Shown here: in pieces, positions 1 through 11,870 of the stretch
Layout: every line of letters starts with the position of its first letter
How positions within the stretch are numbered: position 1 is the stretch's first letter
From: Cinclus cinclus
Lineage: Eukaryota; Chordata; Aves; Passeriformes; Cinclidae
Direction: 5' to 3'
Length of the DNA: 64,000 bases
NCBI RefSeq assembly: GCF_963662255.1
Contig: NW_026912062.1
Location: 496,001 to 560,000, forward strand
The notes under the pieces: generated by a model
What the model saw: the letters and a program-made list of their open reading frames with translations, nothing else
The model's database searches: none
Told to the model about the DNA's origin: nothing
Translations under genes and position numbers: made by a program

Positions 1-2379
1 TTGCCTACAAAAATTCCAGAAGGACGAGGATTTCTCCCAGACCAAAGCTGCCCCCTCCTCCAAACCTGGCTGCCATCGGAGGCCCAAACGTGCCCTACAA
101 AATGACACCTGCCAAGTGGGCTCTTGAGTTTGGCTTCTTGGGTGGAAGTGCCTCCTTTCAAAGCCAACTTGCCTGCGGCCCGTGCTGGGCTTTTGCCAAC
201 AAAAATTCCATAAGGATGAGGATTTCTCCCAGACCAAAGCTGCCCCCTCCTCCAAACCTGGCTGCCATCGGAGGCCCAAACGCGCCCTACAAAATGACAT
301 CTGCCAAGTGGGCTCTTGAGTTTGGCTTCTTGGGGAAAAGTGCCTCCTTTCGGAGCCAACTTGCCTAACTTGCCTGCGGCCCGTGCTGGGCTTTTGCCTA
401 CAAAAATTCCAGAAGGACGAGGATTTCTCCCAGACCAAAGCTGCCCCCTCCTCCAAACCTGGCTGCCATCGGAGGCCCAAACGTGCCCTACAAAATGACA
501 CCTGCCAAGTGGGCTCTTGAGTTTAGCTTCTTGGGGAAAAGTGACTCCTTTCAAAACCAACTTGCCTGCGTCCCGTCCCGGGCTTTTGCTACAAAAATTC
601 CATAAGGACGAGGATTCCTCCCAGACCAAAGCTGCCCCCTCCTCCAAACCTGGCTGCCATCGGAGGCCCAAACGCGCCCTACAAAATGACACCTGCCAAG
701 TGGGCTCTTGAGTTTGGCTTCTTGGGGGAAAGTGCCTCCTTTCAAAGCCAACTTGCCTGCGGCCCGTCCTGGGCTTGTGTCTACAAAAATTCCATAAGGA
801 CGAGGATTTCTCCCAGAACAAAGCTGCCCCCTCCTCCAAACCTGGCTGCCATCGGAGGCCCAAACGCGCCCTACAAAATGACATCTGCCAAGTGGGCTCT
901 TGAGTTTGGCTTCTTGGGGAAAAGTGCTTCCTTTCGGAGCCAAAATGCCTAACTTGCCTGCGGCCCGTCCTGGGCTTTTGAGTACAAAAATTCCAGAAGG
1001 ATGAGGATTTCTCCCAGACCAAAGCTGCCCCCTCCTCCAAACCTGGCTGCCATCAGAGGCCCAAACGCGCCCTACAAAATGACATCTGCATTGTGGGTTC
1101 TTGAGTTTGGCTTCTTGGGGAAAAGTGCCTCCTTTCAAAGCCAACTTGCCTAACTTGCTTGCGGCCCGTCCTGGGCTTTTGCCTACAAAAATTCCATAAG
1201 GACAAGGATTTCTCCCAGACCAAAGCTGCCCCCTCCTCCAAACCTGGCTGCCATCGGAGGCCCAAACGCGCCCTACAAAATGACATCTGCCAAGTGGGTT
1301 CTTGAGTTTGGCTTCTTGGGGAAAAGTGCCTCCTTTCAAAGCAACTTGACTAACTTGCCTGCGGCCCATGCGGGGTTTTTGCCTACAAAAATTCCATAAG
1401 GACGAGGATTTCTCCCAGACCAAAGCTGCCCCCTCCTCCAAACCTGGCTGCCATCGGAGGCCCAAACGCGCCCTACAAAATGACATCTGCATTGTGGGCT
1501 CTTGAGTTTGGCTTCTTGGGTGGAAGTGCCTCCTTTCAAAGCCAACTTGCCTGCGGCCCGTCCTGGGCTTTTGCCTCCAAAAATTCCATAAGGACGAGGA
1601 TTTCTCCCAGACCAAAGCTGCCCCCTCCTCCAAACCTGGCTGCCATCGGAGGCCCAAACGCGCCCTACAAAATGACATCTGCCAAGTGGGCTCTTGAGTT
1701 TGGCTTCTTGCGGAAAAGTGCCTCCTTTCAAAGCCAACTTGCCTAACTAGCCTGCAGCACATTCTGGGCTTTTGCCTACAAAAATTCCATAAGGACGAGG
1801 ATTTCTCCCAGACCAAAGCTGCCCCCTCCTCCAAACCTAGCTGCCATCGGTGGCCCAAACGCGCCCTACAAAATGACATCTGCCAAGTGGCCTCCTGAGT
1901 TTGGCTTCTTGGGGGAAAGTGCCTCCTTTCGGAGCCAACTTGCCTGCAGCCCGTGCTCGGCTTTAGACTACAAAAATTCCATAAGGACGAGGATTTCTCC
2001 CAGACCAAAGCTGCCCCCTCCTCCAAACCTGGCTGCCATCGGAGGCCCAAACGCGCCCCACAAAATGACATCTGCATTGAGGGTTCTTGAGTTTGGCTTC
2101 TTGCGGAAAAGTGCCTCCTTTCCGAGCCAACTTGCCTAACTTGCCTGCGGCACGTCCTGGGCTTTTGCTACAAAAATTCCATAAGGACGAGGATTTCTCC
2201 CAGACCAAAGCTGCCCCCTCCTCCAAACCTGGCTGCCATCGGAGGCCCAAACGCGCCCTACAAAATGACATCTGCCAAGTGGGATCTTGAGTTTGGCTTT
2301 CTAGGGAAAAGTGCCTCCTATCGGAGTCAACTTGCCTGCGGCCCATGCAGGGCTTTTGCCTCCAAAAATTCCATAAGGA
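1..2379 (+). repeat. Left domain, mixed monomers
   Basis: About twelve monomers with no clean local HOR. It holds a cccgtcccgggc monomer with the ttgctac one-base loss near 588, a gagtac monomer at 980, and a rare monomer near 1341-1382 with gcaacttg and catgcggggttttt. That rare form is otherwise seen only near 60.5 and 62.9 kb. Segments resemble later blocks at a spacing of 2,757 bp (for example 517-950 with 3274-3707). No gene or unique sequence is present. Confidence 0.85.
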
Positions 2380-4736
2380 CGAGGATTTCTCCCAGACCAA
2401 AGCTGCCCCCTCCTCCAAACCTGGCTGCCATCGGAGGCCCAAACGTGCCCTACAAAATGACATCTGCCAAGTGGCCTCTTGAGTTTGGCTTCTTGGGTGG
2501 AAGTACCTCCTTTCAAAGCCAACTTGCCTGCGGCCCGTCCTGGGCTTTTGCCTACAAAAATTCCATAAGGACGAGGATTTCTCCCAGACCAAAGCTGCCC
2601 CCTCCTCCAAACCTGGCTGCCATCGGAGGCCGAAACGTGCCCTACAAAATGACATCTGCCAAGTGGGCTCTTGAGTTTGGCTTCTTGGGGGAAAGTGCCT
2701 CCTTTCAAAGCCAACTTGCCTAACTAGCCTGCGGCCCGTGCTGGGCTTTAGACTACAAAAATTCCATACGGACGAGGATTTCTCCCAGACCAAAGCTGCC
2801 CCCTCCTCCAAACCTGGCTGCCATCAGAGGCCCAAACGCGCCCTACAAAATGACATCTGCCAAGTGGGCTCTTGAGTTTGGGTTCTTGGGGAAAAGTGCC
2901 TCCTTTCGGAGCCAACTTGCCTAACTTGCCTGCGGCCCGTCCTGGGCTTTTGCCTCCAAAAATTCCAGAAGGACGAGTATTTCTCCCAGACCAAAGCTGC
3001 CCCCTCCTCCAAACCTGGCTGCCATCAGAGGCCCAAACGCGCCCCACAAAATGACATCTGCCAAGTGGGCTCTTGAGTTTGGCTTCCTGGGGAAAAGTGC
3101 CTCCTTTCGGAGCCAACTTGCCTAACTTGCCTGCGGCCCGTCCTGGGCTTTTGCCTCCAAAAATTTCATAAGGACGAGGATTTCTCCCAGGCCAAAGCTG
3201 CCCCCTCCTCCAAACCTGGCTGCCATCGGAGGCCCAAACGTGCCCTACAAAATGACACCTGCCAAGTGGGCTCTTGAGTTTGGCTTCTTGGGGAAAAGTG
3301 ACTCCTTTCAAAACCAACTTGCCTGCGTCCCGTCCCGGGCTTTTGCTACAAAAATTCCATAAGGACGAGGATTCCTCCCAGACCAAAGCTGTCCCCTCCT
3401 CCAAACCTGGCTGCCATCGGAGGCCCAAACGCGCCCTACAAAATGACACCTGCCAAGTGGTCTCTTGAGTTTGGCTTCTTGGGGGAAAGTGCCTCCTTTC
3501 AAAGCCAGCTTGCCTGCGGCCCGCCCTGGGCTTGTGCCTACAAAAATTCCATAAGGATGAGGATTTCTCCCAGAACAAAGCTGCCCCCTCCTCCAAACCT
3601 GGCTGCCATCAGAGGCCCAAACGCGCCCTACAAAATGACATCTGCCAAGTGGGCTCTTGAGTTTGGGTTCTTGGGGAAAAGTGCTTCCTTTCGGAGCCAA
3701 AATGCCTAACTTGCCTGCGGCCCGTCCTGGGCTTTTGAGTACAAAAATTCCATAAGGACGAGGATTTCTCCCAGACCAAAGCTGCCCCCTCCTCCAAACC
3801 TGGCTGCCATCGGAGGCCCAAACGCGCCCTACAAAATGACATCTGCCAAGTGGGCTCTTGAGTTTGGCTTCTTGGGGAAAAGTGCCTCCTTTCGGAGTCA
3901 ACTTGCCGGCGGCCCATTCTGGGCTTTTGCCTACAAAAATTCCATAAGGACGAGGATTTCTCCCAGACCAAAGCTGCCCCCTCCTCCAAACCTGGCTGCC
4001 ATCGGAGGCCCAAACGCGCCCTTCAAAATGACATCTGCCAAGTGGGCTCTTGAGTTTCGCTTCTTGGGTGGAAGTGCCTCCTTTCAAAGCCAACTTGCCT
4101 GCGGCCCGTCCTGGGCTTTTGCCTACAAAAATTCCATAAGGACGAGGATTTCTCCCAGACCAAAGCTGCCCCCTCCTCCAAACCTGGCTGCCATCGGAGG
4201 CCCAAACGTGCCCTACAAAATGACATCTGCCAAGTGGCCTCTTGAGTTTGGCTTCTTGGGTGGAAGTACCTCCTTTCAAAGCCAACTTGCCTGCGGCCCG
4301 TCCTGGGCTTTTGCCTACAAAAATTCCATAAGGACGAGGATTTCTCCCAGACCAAAGCTGCCCCCTCCTCCAAACCTGGCTGCCATCGGAGGCCGAAACG
4401 TGCCCTACAAAATGACATCTGCCAAGTGGGCTCTTGAGTTTGGCTTCTTGGGGGAAAGTGCCTCCTTTCAAAGCCAACTTGCCTAACTAGCCTGCGGCCC
4501 GTGCTGGGCTTTAGACTACAAAAATTCCATAAGGACGAGGATTTCTCCCAGACCAAAGCTGCCCCCTCCTCCAAACCTGGCTGCCATCAGAGGCCCAAAC
4601 GCGCCCTACAAAATGACATCTGCCAAGTGGGCTCTTGAGTTTGGGTTCTTGGGGAAAAGTGCCTCCTTTCGGAGCCAACTTGCCTAACTTGCCTGCGGCC
4701 CGTCCTGGGCTTTTGCCTCCAAAAATTCCATAAGGA
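2380..4736 (+). repeat. 12-mer block, copy 1 (2,357 bp)
   Basis: Markers inside this block recur 2,357 bp downstream: the ccatacgg variant near 2764 and 5121, ggccgaaac near 2629 and 4986, and the ttgctac monomer near 3348 and 5703. The length equals 12x192 + 6x9 - 1. Matching is strong to about 4,060 and weaker afterwards. The ggccgaaac form also appears at about 4392, showing a smaller three-monomer (594 bp) duplication at the junction with the next copy. Confidence 0.8.
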
Positions 4737-6420
4737 CGAGGATTTCTCCCAGACCAAAGCTGCCCCCTCCTCCAAACCTGGCTGCCATCGGAGGCCCAAA
4801 CGTGCCCTACAAAATGACATCTGCCAAGTGGCCTCTTGAGTTTGGCTTCTTGGTTGGAAGTACCTCCTTTCAAAGCCAACTTGCCTGCGGCCCGTCCTGG
4901 GCTTTTGCCTACAAAAATTCCATAAGGACGAGGATTTCTCCCAGACCAAAGCTGCCCCCTCCTCCAAACCTGGCTGCCATCGGAGGCCGAAACGTGCCCT
5001 ACAAAATGACATCTGCCAAGTGGGCTCTTGAGTTTGGCTTCTTGGGGGAAAGTGCCTCCTTTCAAAGCCAACTTGCCTAACTAGCCTGCGGCCCGTGCTG
5101 GGCTTTAGACTACAAAAATTCCATACGGACGAGGATTTCTCCCAGACCAAAGCTGCCCCCTCCTCCAAACCTGGCTGCCATCAGAGGCCCAAACGCGCCC
5201 TACAAAATGACATCTGCCAAGTGGGCTCTTGAGTTTGGGTTCTTGGGGAAAAGTGCCTCCTTTCGGAGCCAACTTGCCTAACTTGCCTGCGGCCCGTCCT
5301 GGGCTTTTGCCTCCAAAAATTCCAGAAGGACGAGGATTTCTCCCAGACCAAAGCTGCCCCCTCCTCCAAACCTGGCTGCCATCAGAGGCCCAAACGCGCC
5401 CCACAAAATGACATCTGCCAAGTGGGCTCTTGAGTTTGGCTTCCTGGGGAAAAGTGCCTCCTTTCGGAGCCAACTTGCCTAACTTGCCTGCGGCCCGTCC
5501 TGGGCTTTTGCCTCCAAAAATTTCATAAGGACGAGGATTTCTCCCAGGCCAAAGCTGCCCCCTCCTCCAAACCTGGCTGCCATCGGAGGCCCAAACGTGC
5601 CCTACAAAATGACACCTGCCAAGTGGGCTCTTGAGTTTGGCTTCTTGGGGAAAAGTGACTCCTTTCAAAACCAACTTGCCTGCGTCCCGTCCCGGGCTTT
5701 TGCTACAAAAATTCCATAAGGACGAGGATTCCTCCCAGACCAAAGCTGTCCCCTCCTCCAAACCTGGCTGCCATCGGAGGCCCAAACGCGCCCTACAAAA
5801 TGACACCTGCCAAGTGGACTCTTGAGTTTGGCTTCTTGGGGGAAAGTGCCTCCTTTCAAAGCCAGCTTGCCTGCGGCCCGCCCTGGGCTTGTGCCTACAA
5901 AAATTCCATAAGGATGAGGATTTCTCCCAGAACAAAGCTGCCCCCTCCTCCAAACCTGGCTGCCATCAGAGGCCCAAACGCGCCCTACAAAATGACATCT
6001 GCCAAGTGGGCTCTTGAGTTTGGGTTCTTGGGGAAAAGTGCTTCCTTTCGGAGCCAAAATGCCTAACTTGCCTGCGGCCCGTCCTGGGCTTTTGAGTACA
6101 AAAATTCCATAAGGACGAGGATTTCTCCCAGACCAAAGCTGCCCCCTCCTCCAAACCTGGCTGCCATCGGAGGCCCAAACGCGCCCTACAAAATGACATC
6201 TGCCAAGTGGGCTCTTGAGTTTGGCTTCTTGGGGAAAAGTGCCTCCTTTCGGAGTCAACTTGCCGGCGGCCCATTCTGGGCTTTTGCCTACAAAAATTCC
6301 ATAAGGACGAGGATTTCTCCCAGACCAAAGCTGCCCCCTCCTCCAAACCTGGCTGCCATCGGAGGCCCAAACGCGCCCTTCAAAATGACATCTGCCAAGT
6401 GGGCTCTTGAGTTTCGCTTC
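4737..6420 (+). repeat. 12-mer block, copy 2 (partial)
   Basis: This matches about 2.38-4.06 kb at 2,357 bp spacing with only scattered differences. The match decays near 6420, where the monomer carries a private atgggtagaag variant. The copy is therefore about 1.7 kb before other monomer types take over. Boundaries are approximate because all monomers are related. Confidence 0.75.
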
Positions 6421-7984
6421 ATGGGTAGAAGTGCCTCCTTTCAAAGCCAACTTGCCTGCGGCCCGTCCTGGGCTTTTGCCTACAAAAATTCCATAAGGAC
6501 AAGGATTTCTCCCAGACCAAAGCTGCCCCCTCCTCCAAACCTGGCTGCCATCGGAGGCCCAAACGCGCCCTACAAAATGACATCTGCCAAGTGGGCTCTT
6601 GAGTTTGGCTTCTTGGGTGGAAGTACCTCCTTTCAAAGCCAACTTGCCTGCGGCCCGTGCTGGGCTTTTGCCTACAAAAATTCCAAAAGGACAAGGATTT
6701 CTCCCAGACCAAAGCTGCCCCCTCCTCCAAACCTGGCTGCCATCGGAGGCCCAAACGCACCCTACAAAATGACATCTGCATTGAGGGTTCTTGAGTTTGG
6801 CTTCTTGGGGAAAAGTGCCTCCTTTCGGAGCCAACTTGCCTAACTAGGCTGCAGCCCATTCTGGGCTTTTGCCTCCAAAAATTCCATAAGGACGAGGATT
6901 TCTCCCAGACCAAAGCTGCCCCCTCCTCCAAACCTAGCTGACATCGGTGGCCCAAACGCGCCCTACAAAATGACATCTGCCAAGTGGGCTCTTGAGTTTG
7001 GCTTCTTGCGGAAAAGTGCCTCCTTTGAAAGCCAACTTGCCTAACTAGCCTGCAGCCCATTCTGGGCTTTTGCCTACAAAAATTCCATAAGGACGAGGAT
7101 TTCTCCCAGACCAAAGCTGCCCCCTCCTCCAAACCTGGCTGCCATCGGAGGCCCAAACGCGCCCCACAAAATGACATCTGCATTGAGGGTTCTTGAGTTT
7201 GGCTTCTTGGGGAAAAGTGCCTCCTTTCGGAGCCAACTTGCCTAACTAGGCTGCAGCCCATTCTGGGCTTTTGCCTACAAAAATTCCATAAGGACGAGGA
7301 TTTCTCCCAGACCAAAGCTGCCCCCTCCTCCAAACCTAGCTGACATCGGTGGCCCAAACGCGCCCTACAAAATGACATCTGCCAAGTGGACTCCTGAGTT
7401 TGGCTTCTTGGGGGAAAGTGCCTCCTTTCGGAGCCAACTTGCCTGCGGCCCGTGCTGGGCTTTTGAGTACAAAAATTCCATAAGGACGAGGATTTCTCCC
7501 AGACCAAAGCTGCCCCCTCCTCCAAACCTGGCTGCCATCGGAGGCCCAAACGTGCCCTACAAAATGACACCTGCCAAGTGGGCTCTTGAGTTTGGCTTCT
7601 TGGGGAAAAGTGCCTCCTTTCAAAGCCAACTTGCCTGCGGCCCGTCCTGGGCTTTTGCCTACAAAATTCCATAAGGACGAGGATTTCTCCCAGACCAAAG
7701 CTGCCCCCTCCTCCAAACCTGGCTGCCATCGGAGGCCCAAACGCGCCCCACAAAATGACACCTGCATTGAGGGTTCTTGAGTTTGGCTTCCTGGAGAAAA
7801 GTGCCTCCTTTCGGAGTCAACTTGCCTGCGGCCCATGCAGGGCTTTTGCCTACAAAAATTCCAGAAGGACGAGGATTTCTCCCAGACCAAAGCTGCCCCC
7901 TCCTCCAAACCTGGCTGCCATCAGAGGCCCAAACGTGCCCTACAAAATGACACCTGCCAAGTGGGCTCTTGAGTTTGGCTTCTT
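6421..7984 (+). repeat. Left domain, mixed monomers with tagctgacatcggtgg type
   Basis: Holds the first monomers of the type tagctgacatcggtggccc (near 6934 and 7337). These recur through the core domain, usually just after the cccattctgggc monomer. It also holds a one-base loss in the A-rich start near 7662 (acaaaattcc), not seen elsewhere. No gene or unique sequence. Confidence 0.8.
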
Positions 7985-9536
7985 GGGTGGAAGTGCCTCC
8001 TTTCAAAGCCAACTAGCCTGCGGCCCGTCCTGGGCTTTTGCCTACAAAAATTCCATAAGGACGAGGATTTCTCCCAGACCAAAGCTGCCCCCTCCTCCAA
8101 ACCTGGCTGCCATCGGAGGCCCAAACGCGCCCTACAAAATGACATCTGCCAAGTGGGCTCTTGAGTTTGGCTTCTTGGGGAAAAGTGCCTCCTTTCGGAG
8201 CCAACTTGCCTAACTAGGCTGCGGCCCGTCCTGGGCTTTTGCCTCAAAAAATTCCATAAGGACGAGGATTTCTCCCAGCCCAAAGCTGCCCCCTCCTCCA
8301 AACCTGGCTGCCATCGGAGGCCCAAACGCGCCCTACAAAATGACAACTGCCAAGTGGGCTCTTGAGTTTGGTTTCTTGGGGAAAAGTGACTCCTTTCAAA
8401 ACCAACTTGCCTGCGTCCCGTCCCGGGCTTTTGCTACAAAAATTCCATAAGGACGAGGATTCCTCCCAGACCAAAGCTGCACCCTCCTCCAAACCTGGCT
8501 GCCATCGGAGGCCCAAACGCGCCCTACAAAATGACACCTGCCAAGTGGGCTCTTGAGTTTGGCTTCTTGGGGGAAAGTGCCTCCTTTCAAAGCCAACTTG
8601 CCTGCGGCCCGTCCTGGGCTTGTGCCTACAAAAATTCCATAAGGACGAGGATTTCTCCCAGACCAAAGCTGCCCCCTCCTCCAAACCTGGCTGCCATCGG
8701 AGGCCCAAACGCGCCCTACAAAATGACATCTGCCAAGTGGGCTCTTGAGTTTGGCTTCTTGGGGAAAACTGCTTCCTTTCGGAGCCAAAATGCCTAACTT
8801 GCCTGCGGCCCGTCCTGGGCTTTTGAGTACAAAAATTCCAGAAGGATGAGGATTTCTCCCAGACCAAAGCTGCCCCCTCCTCCAAACCTGGCTGCCATCA
8901 GAGGCCCAAACGCGCCCTACAAAATGACATCTGCCAAGTGGGCTCTTGAGTTTGGCTTCTTGGGGAAAAGTGCCTCCTTTCGGAGTCAACTTCCGGCGGC
9001 CCATGCAGGGCTTTTGCCTACAAAAATTCCATAAGGACGAGGATTTCTCCCAGACCAAAGCTGCCCCCTCCTCCAAACCTGGCTGCCATCGGAGGCCCAA
9101 ACGTGCCCTACAAAATGACATCTGCCAAGTGGGCTCTTGAGTTTCGCTTCTTGGGTGGAAGTGCCTCCTTTCGGAGCCAACTTGCCTGCGGCCCGTCCTG
9201 GGCTTTTGCCTCCAAAAATTCCATAAGGACGAGGATTTCTCCCAGACCAAAGCTGCCCCCTCCTCCAAACCTGGCTGCCATCGGAGGCCCAAACGCGCCC
9301 TACAAAATGACATCTGCCAAGTGGGCTCTTGAGTTTGGCTTCTTGGGTGGAAGTACCTCCTTTCAAAGCCAACTTGCCTGCGGCCCGTGCTGGGCTTTTG
9401 CCTCCAAAAATTCCATAAGGACGAGGATTTCTCCCAGACCAAAGCTGCCCCCTCCTCCAAACCTGGCTGCCATCGGTGGCCCAAACGTGCCCTACAAAAT
9501 GACATCTGCCAAGTGGGCTCCTGAGTTTGGCTTCTT
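7985..9536 (+). repeat. 8-mer HOR copy 1 (1,552 bp)
   Basis: This is an eight-monomer unit (8x192 + 2x9 - 2) repeated directly downstream. Private markers shared by both copies are ccaactagcctgcgg without the preceding taa, cctcaaaaaattcc near 8243, gctgcaccc near 8477, ggggaaaactgc near 8761, and the one-base loss in caacttccggcgg near 8990. I saw no difference between the copies by eye. Confidence 0.88.
8401..8445 (+). repeat. cccgtcccgggc monomer, flank form (one base lost)
   Basis: The segment has aaaaccaacttgcctgcg, then tcccgtcccgggc with the palindrome CCCGGG (8422-8427), then cttttgctac with one c missing, giving a 191 bp monomer. I placed this form near 588, 3348, 5703, 8434, 9985, 51750, 57422, 60748 and 63103, all outside the core domain. 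Confidence 0.85.
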
Positions 9537-11088
9537 GGGTGGAAGTGCCTCCTTTCAAAGCCAACTAGCCTGCGGCCCGTCCTGGGCTTTTGCCTACAAA
9601 AATTCCATAAGGACGAGGATTTCTCCCAGACCAAAGCTGCCCCCTCCTCCAAACCTGGCTGCCATCGGAGGCCCAAACGCGCCCTACAAAATGACATCTG
9701 CCAAGTGGGCTCTTGAGTTTGGCTTCTTGGGGAAAAGTGCCTCCTTTCGGAGCCAACTTGCCTAACTAGGCTGCGGCCCGTCCTGGGCTTTTGCCTCAAA
9801 AAATTCCATAAGGACGAGGATTTCTCCCAGCCCAAAGCTGCCCCCTCCTCCAAACCTGGCTGCCATCGGAGGCCCAAACGCGCCCTACAAAATGACAACT
9901 GCCAAGTGGGCTCTTGAGTTTGGTTTCTTGGGGAAAAGTGACTCCTTTCAAAACCAACTTGCCTGCGTCCCGTCCCGGGCTTTTGCTACAAAAATTCCAT
10001 AAGGACGAGGATTCCTCCCAGACCAAAGCTGCACCCTCCTCCAAACCTGGCTGCCATCGGAGGCCCAAACGCGCCCTACAAAATGACACCTGCCAAGTGG
10101 GCTCTTGAGTTTGGCTTCTTGGGGGAAAGTGCCTCCTTTCAAAGCCAACTTGCCTGCGGCCCGTCCTGGGCTTGTGCCTACAAAAATTCCATAAGGACGA
10201 GGATTTCTCCCAGACCAAAGCTGCCCCCTCCTCCAAACCTGGCTGCCATCGGAGGCCCAAACGCGCCCTACAAAATGACATCTGCCAAGTGGGCTCTTGA
10301 GTTTGGCTTCTTGGGGAAAACTGCTTCCTTTCGGAGCCAAAATGCCTAACTTGCCTGCGGCCCGTCCTGGGCTTTTGAGTACAAAAATTCCAGAAGGATG
10401 AGGATTTCTCCCAGACCAAAGCTGCCCCCTCCTCCAAACCTGGCTGCCATCAGAGGCCCAAACGCGCCCTACAAAATGACATCTGCCAAGTGGGCTCTTG
10501 AGTTTGGCTTCTTGGGGAAAAGTGCCTCCTTTCGGAGTCAACTTCCGGCGGCCCATGCAGGGCTTTTGCCTACAAAAATTCCATAAGGACGAGGATTTCT
10601 CCCAGACCAAAGCTGCCCCCTCCTCCAAACCTGGCTGCCATCGGAGGCCCAAACGTGCCCTACAAAATGACATCTGCCAAGTGGGCTCTTGAGTTTCGCT
10701 TCTTGGGTGGAAGTGCCTCCTTTCGGAGCCAACTTGCCTGCGGCCCGTCCTGGGCTTTTGCCTCCAAAAATTCCATAAGGACGAGGATTTCTCCCAGACC
10801 AAAGCTGCCCCCTCCTCCAAACCTGGCTGCCATCGGAGGCCCAAACGCGCCCTACAAAATGACATCTGCCAAGTGGGCTCTTGAGTTTGGCTTCTTGGGT
10901 GGAAGTACCTCCTTTCAAAGCCAACTTGCCTGCGGCCCGTGCTGGGCTTTTGCCTCCAAAAATTCCATAAGGACGAGGATTTCTCCCAGACCAAAGCTGC
11001 CCCCTCCTCCAAACCTGGCTGCCATCGGTGGCCCAAACGTGCCCTACAAAATGACATCTGCCAAGTGGGCTCCTGAGTTTGGCTTCTT
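9537..11088 (+). repeat. 8-mer HOR copy 2 (1,552 bp)
   Basis: Tandem partner of the preceding unit, with every private marker at +1,552 bp (for example gctgcaccc near 10029 and caacttccggcgg near 10542). The match ends near 11088, where gggtggaag becomes gggggaaag. Near-identity implies recent duplication or gene conversion, or possibly an assembly duplication. Confidence 0.88.
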
Positions 11089-11870
11089 GGGGGAAAGTGC
11101 CTCCTTTCAAAGCCAACTTGCCTGCAGCCCGTGCTGGGCTTTAGACTACAAAAATTCCATAAGGACGAGGATTTCTCCCAGACCAAAGCTGCCCCCTCCT
11201 CCAAACCTGGCTGCCATCGGAGGCCCAAACGCGCCCCACAAAATGACATCTGCATTGAGGGTTCTTGAGTTTGGCTTCTTGGGGAAAAGTGCCTCCTTTC
11301 GGAGCCAACTTGCCTAACTAGGCTGCAGCCCATTCTGGGCTTTTGCCTACAAAAATTCCATAAGGACGAGGATTTCTCCCAGACCAAAGCTGCCCCCTCC
11401 TCCAAACCTAGCTGACATCGGTGGCCCAAACGCGCCCTACAAAATGACATCTGCCAAGTGGACTCCTGAGTTTGGCTTCTTGGGGGAAAGTGCCTCCTTT
11501 CGGAGCCAACTTGCCTGCGGCCCGTGCTGGGCTTTTGCCTACAAAAATTCCAGAAGGACGAGGATTTCTCCCAGACCAAAGCTGCCCCCTCCTCCAAACC
11601 TGGCTGCCATCGGAGGCCCAAACGTGCCCTACAAAATGACACCTGCCAAGTGGGCTCTTGAGTTTGGCTTCTTGGGTGGAAGTGCCTCCTTTCAAAGCCA
11701 ACTTGCCTGCGGCCCGTCCTGGGCTTTTGCCTACAAAAATTCCATAAGGACGAGGATTTCTCCCAGACCAAAGCTGCCCCCTCCTCCAAACCTGGCTGCC
11801 ATCGGAGGCCCAAACGTGCCCTACAAAATGACATCTGCCAAGTGGGCTCTTGAGTTTCGCTTCTTGGGGA
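10710..11870 (+). repeat. 6-mer HOR copy 1 (1,161 bp)
   Basis: Six monomers (6x192 + 9) that recur at +1,161 bp. The unit overlaps the right end of the second 8-mer copy, so the 6-mer amplification used 8-mer material plus new monomers, including a tagctgacatcggtgg monomer at 11409. Boundaries are approximate. Confidence 0.82.
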
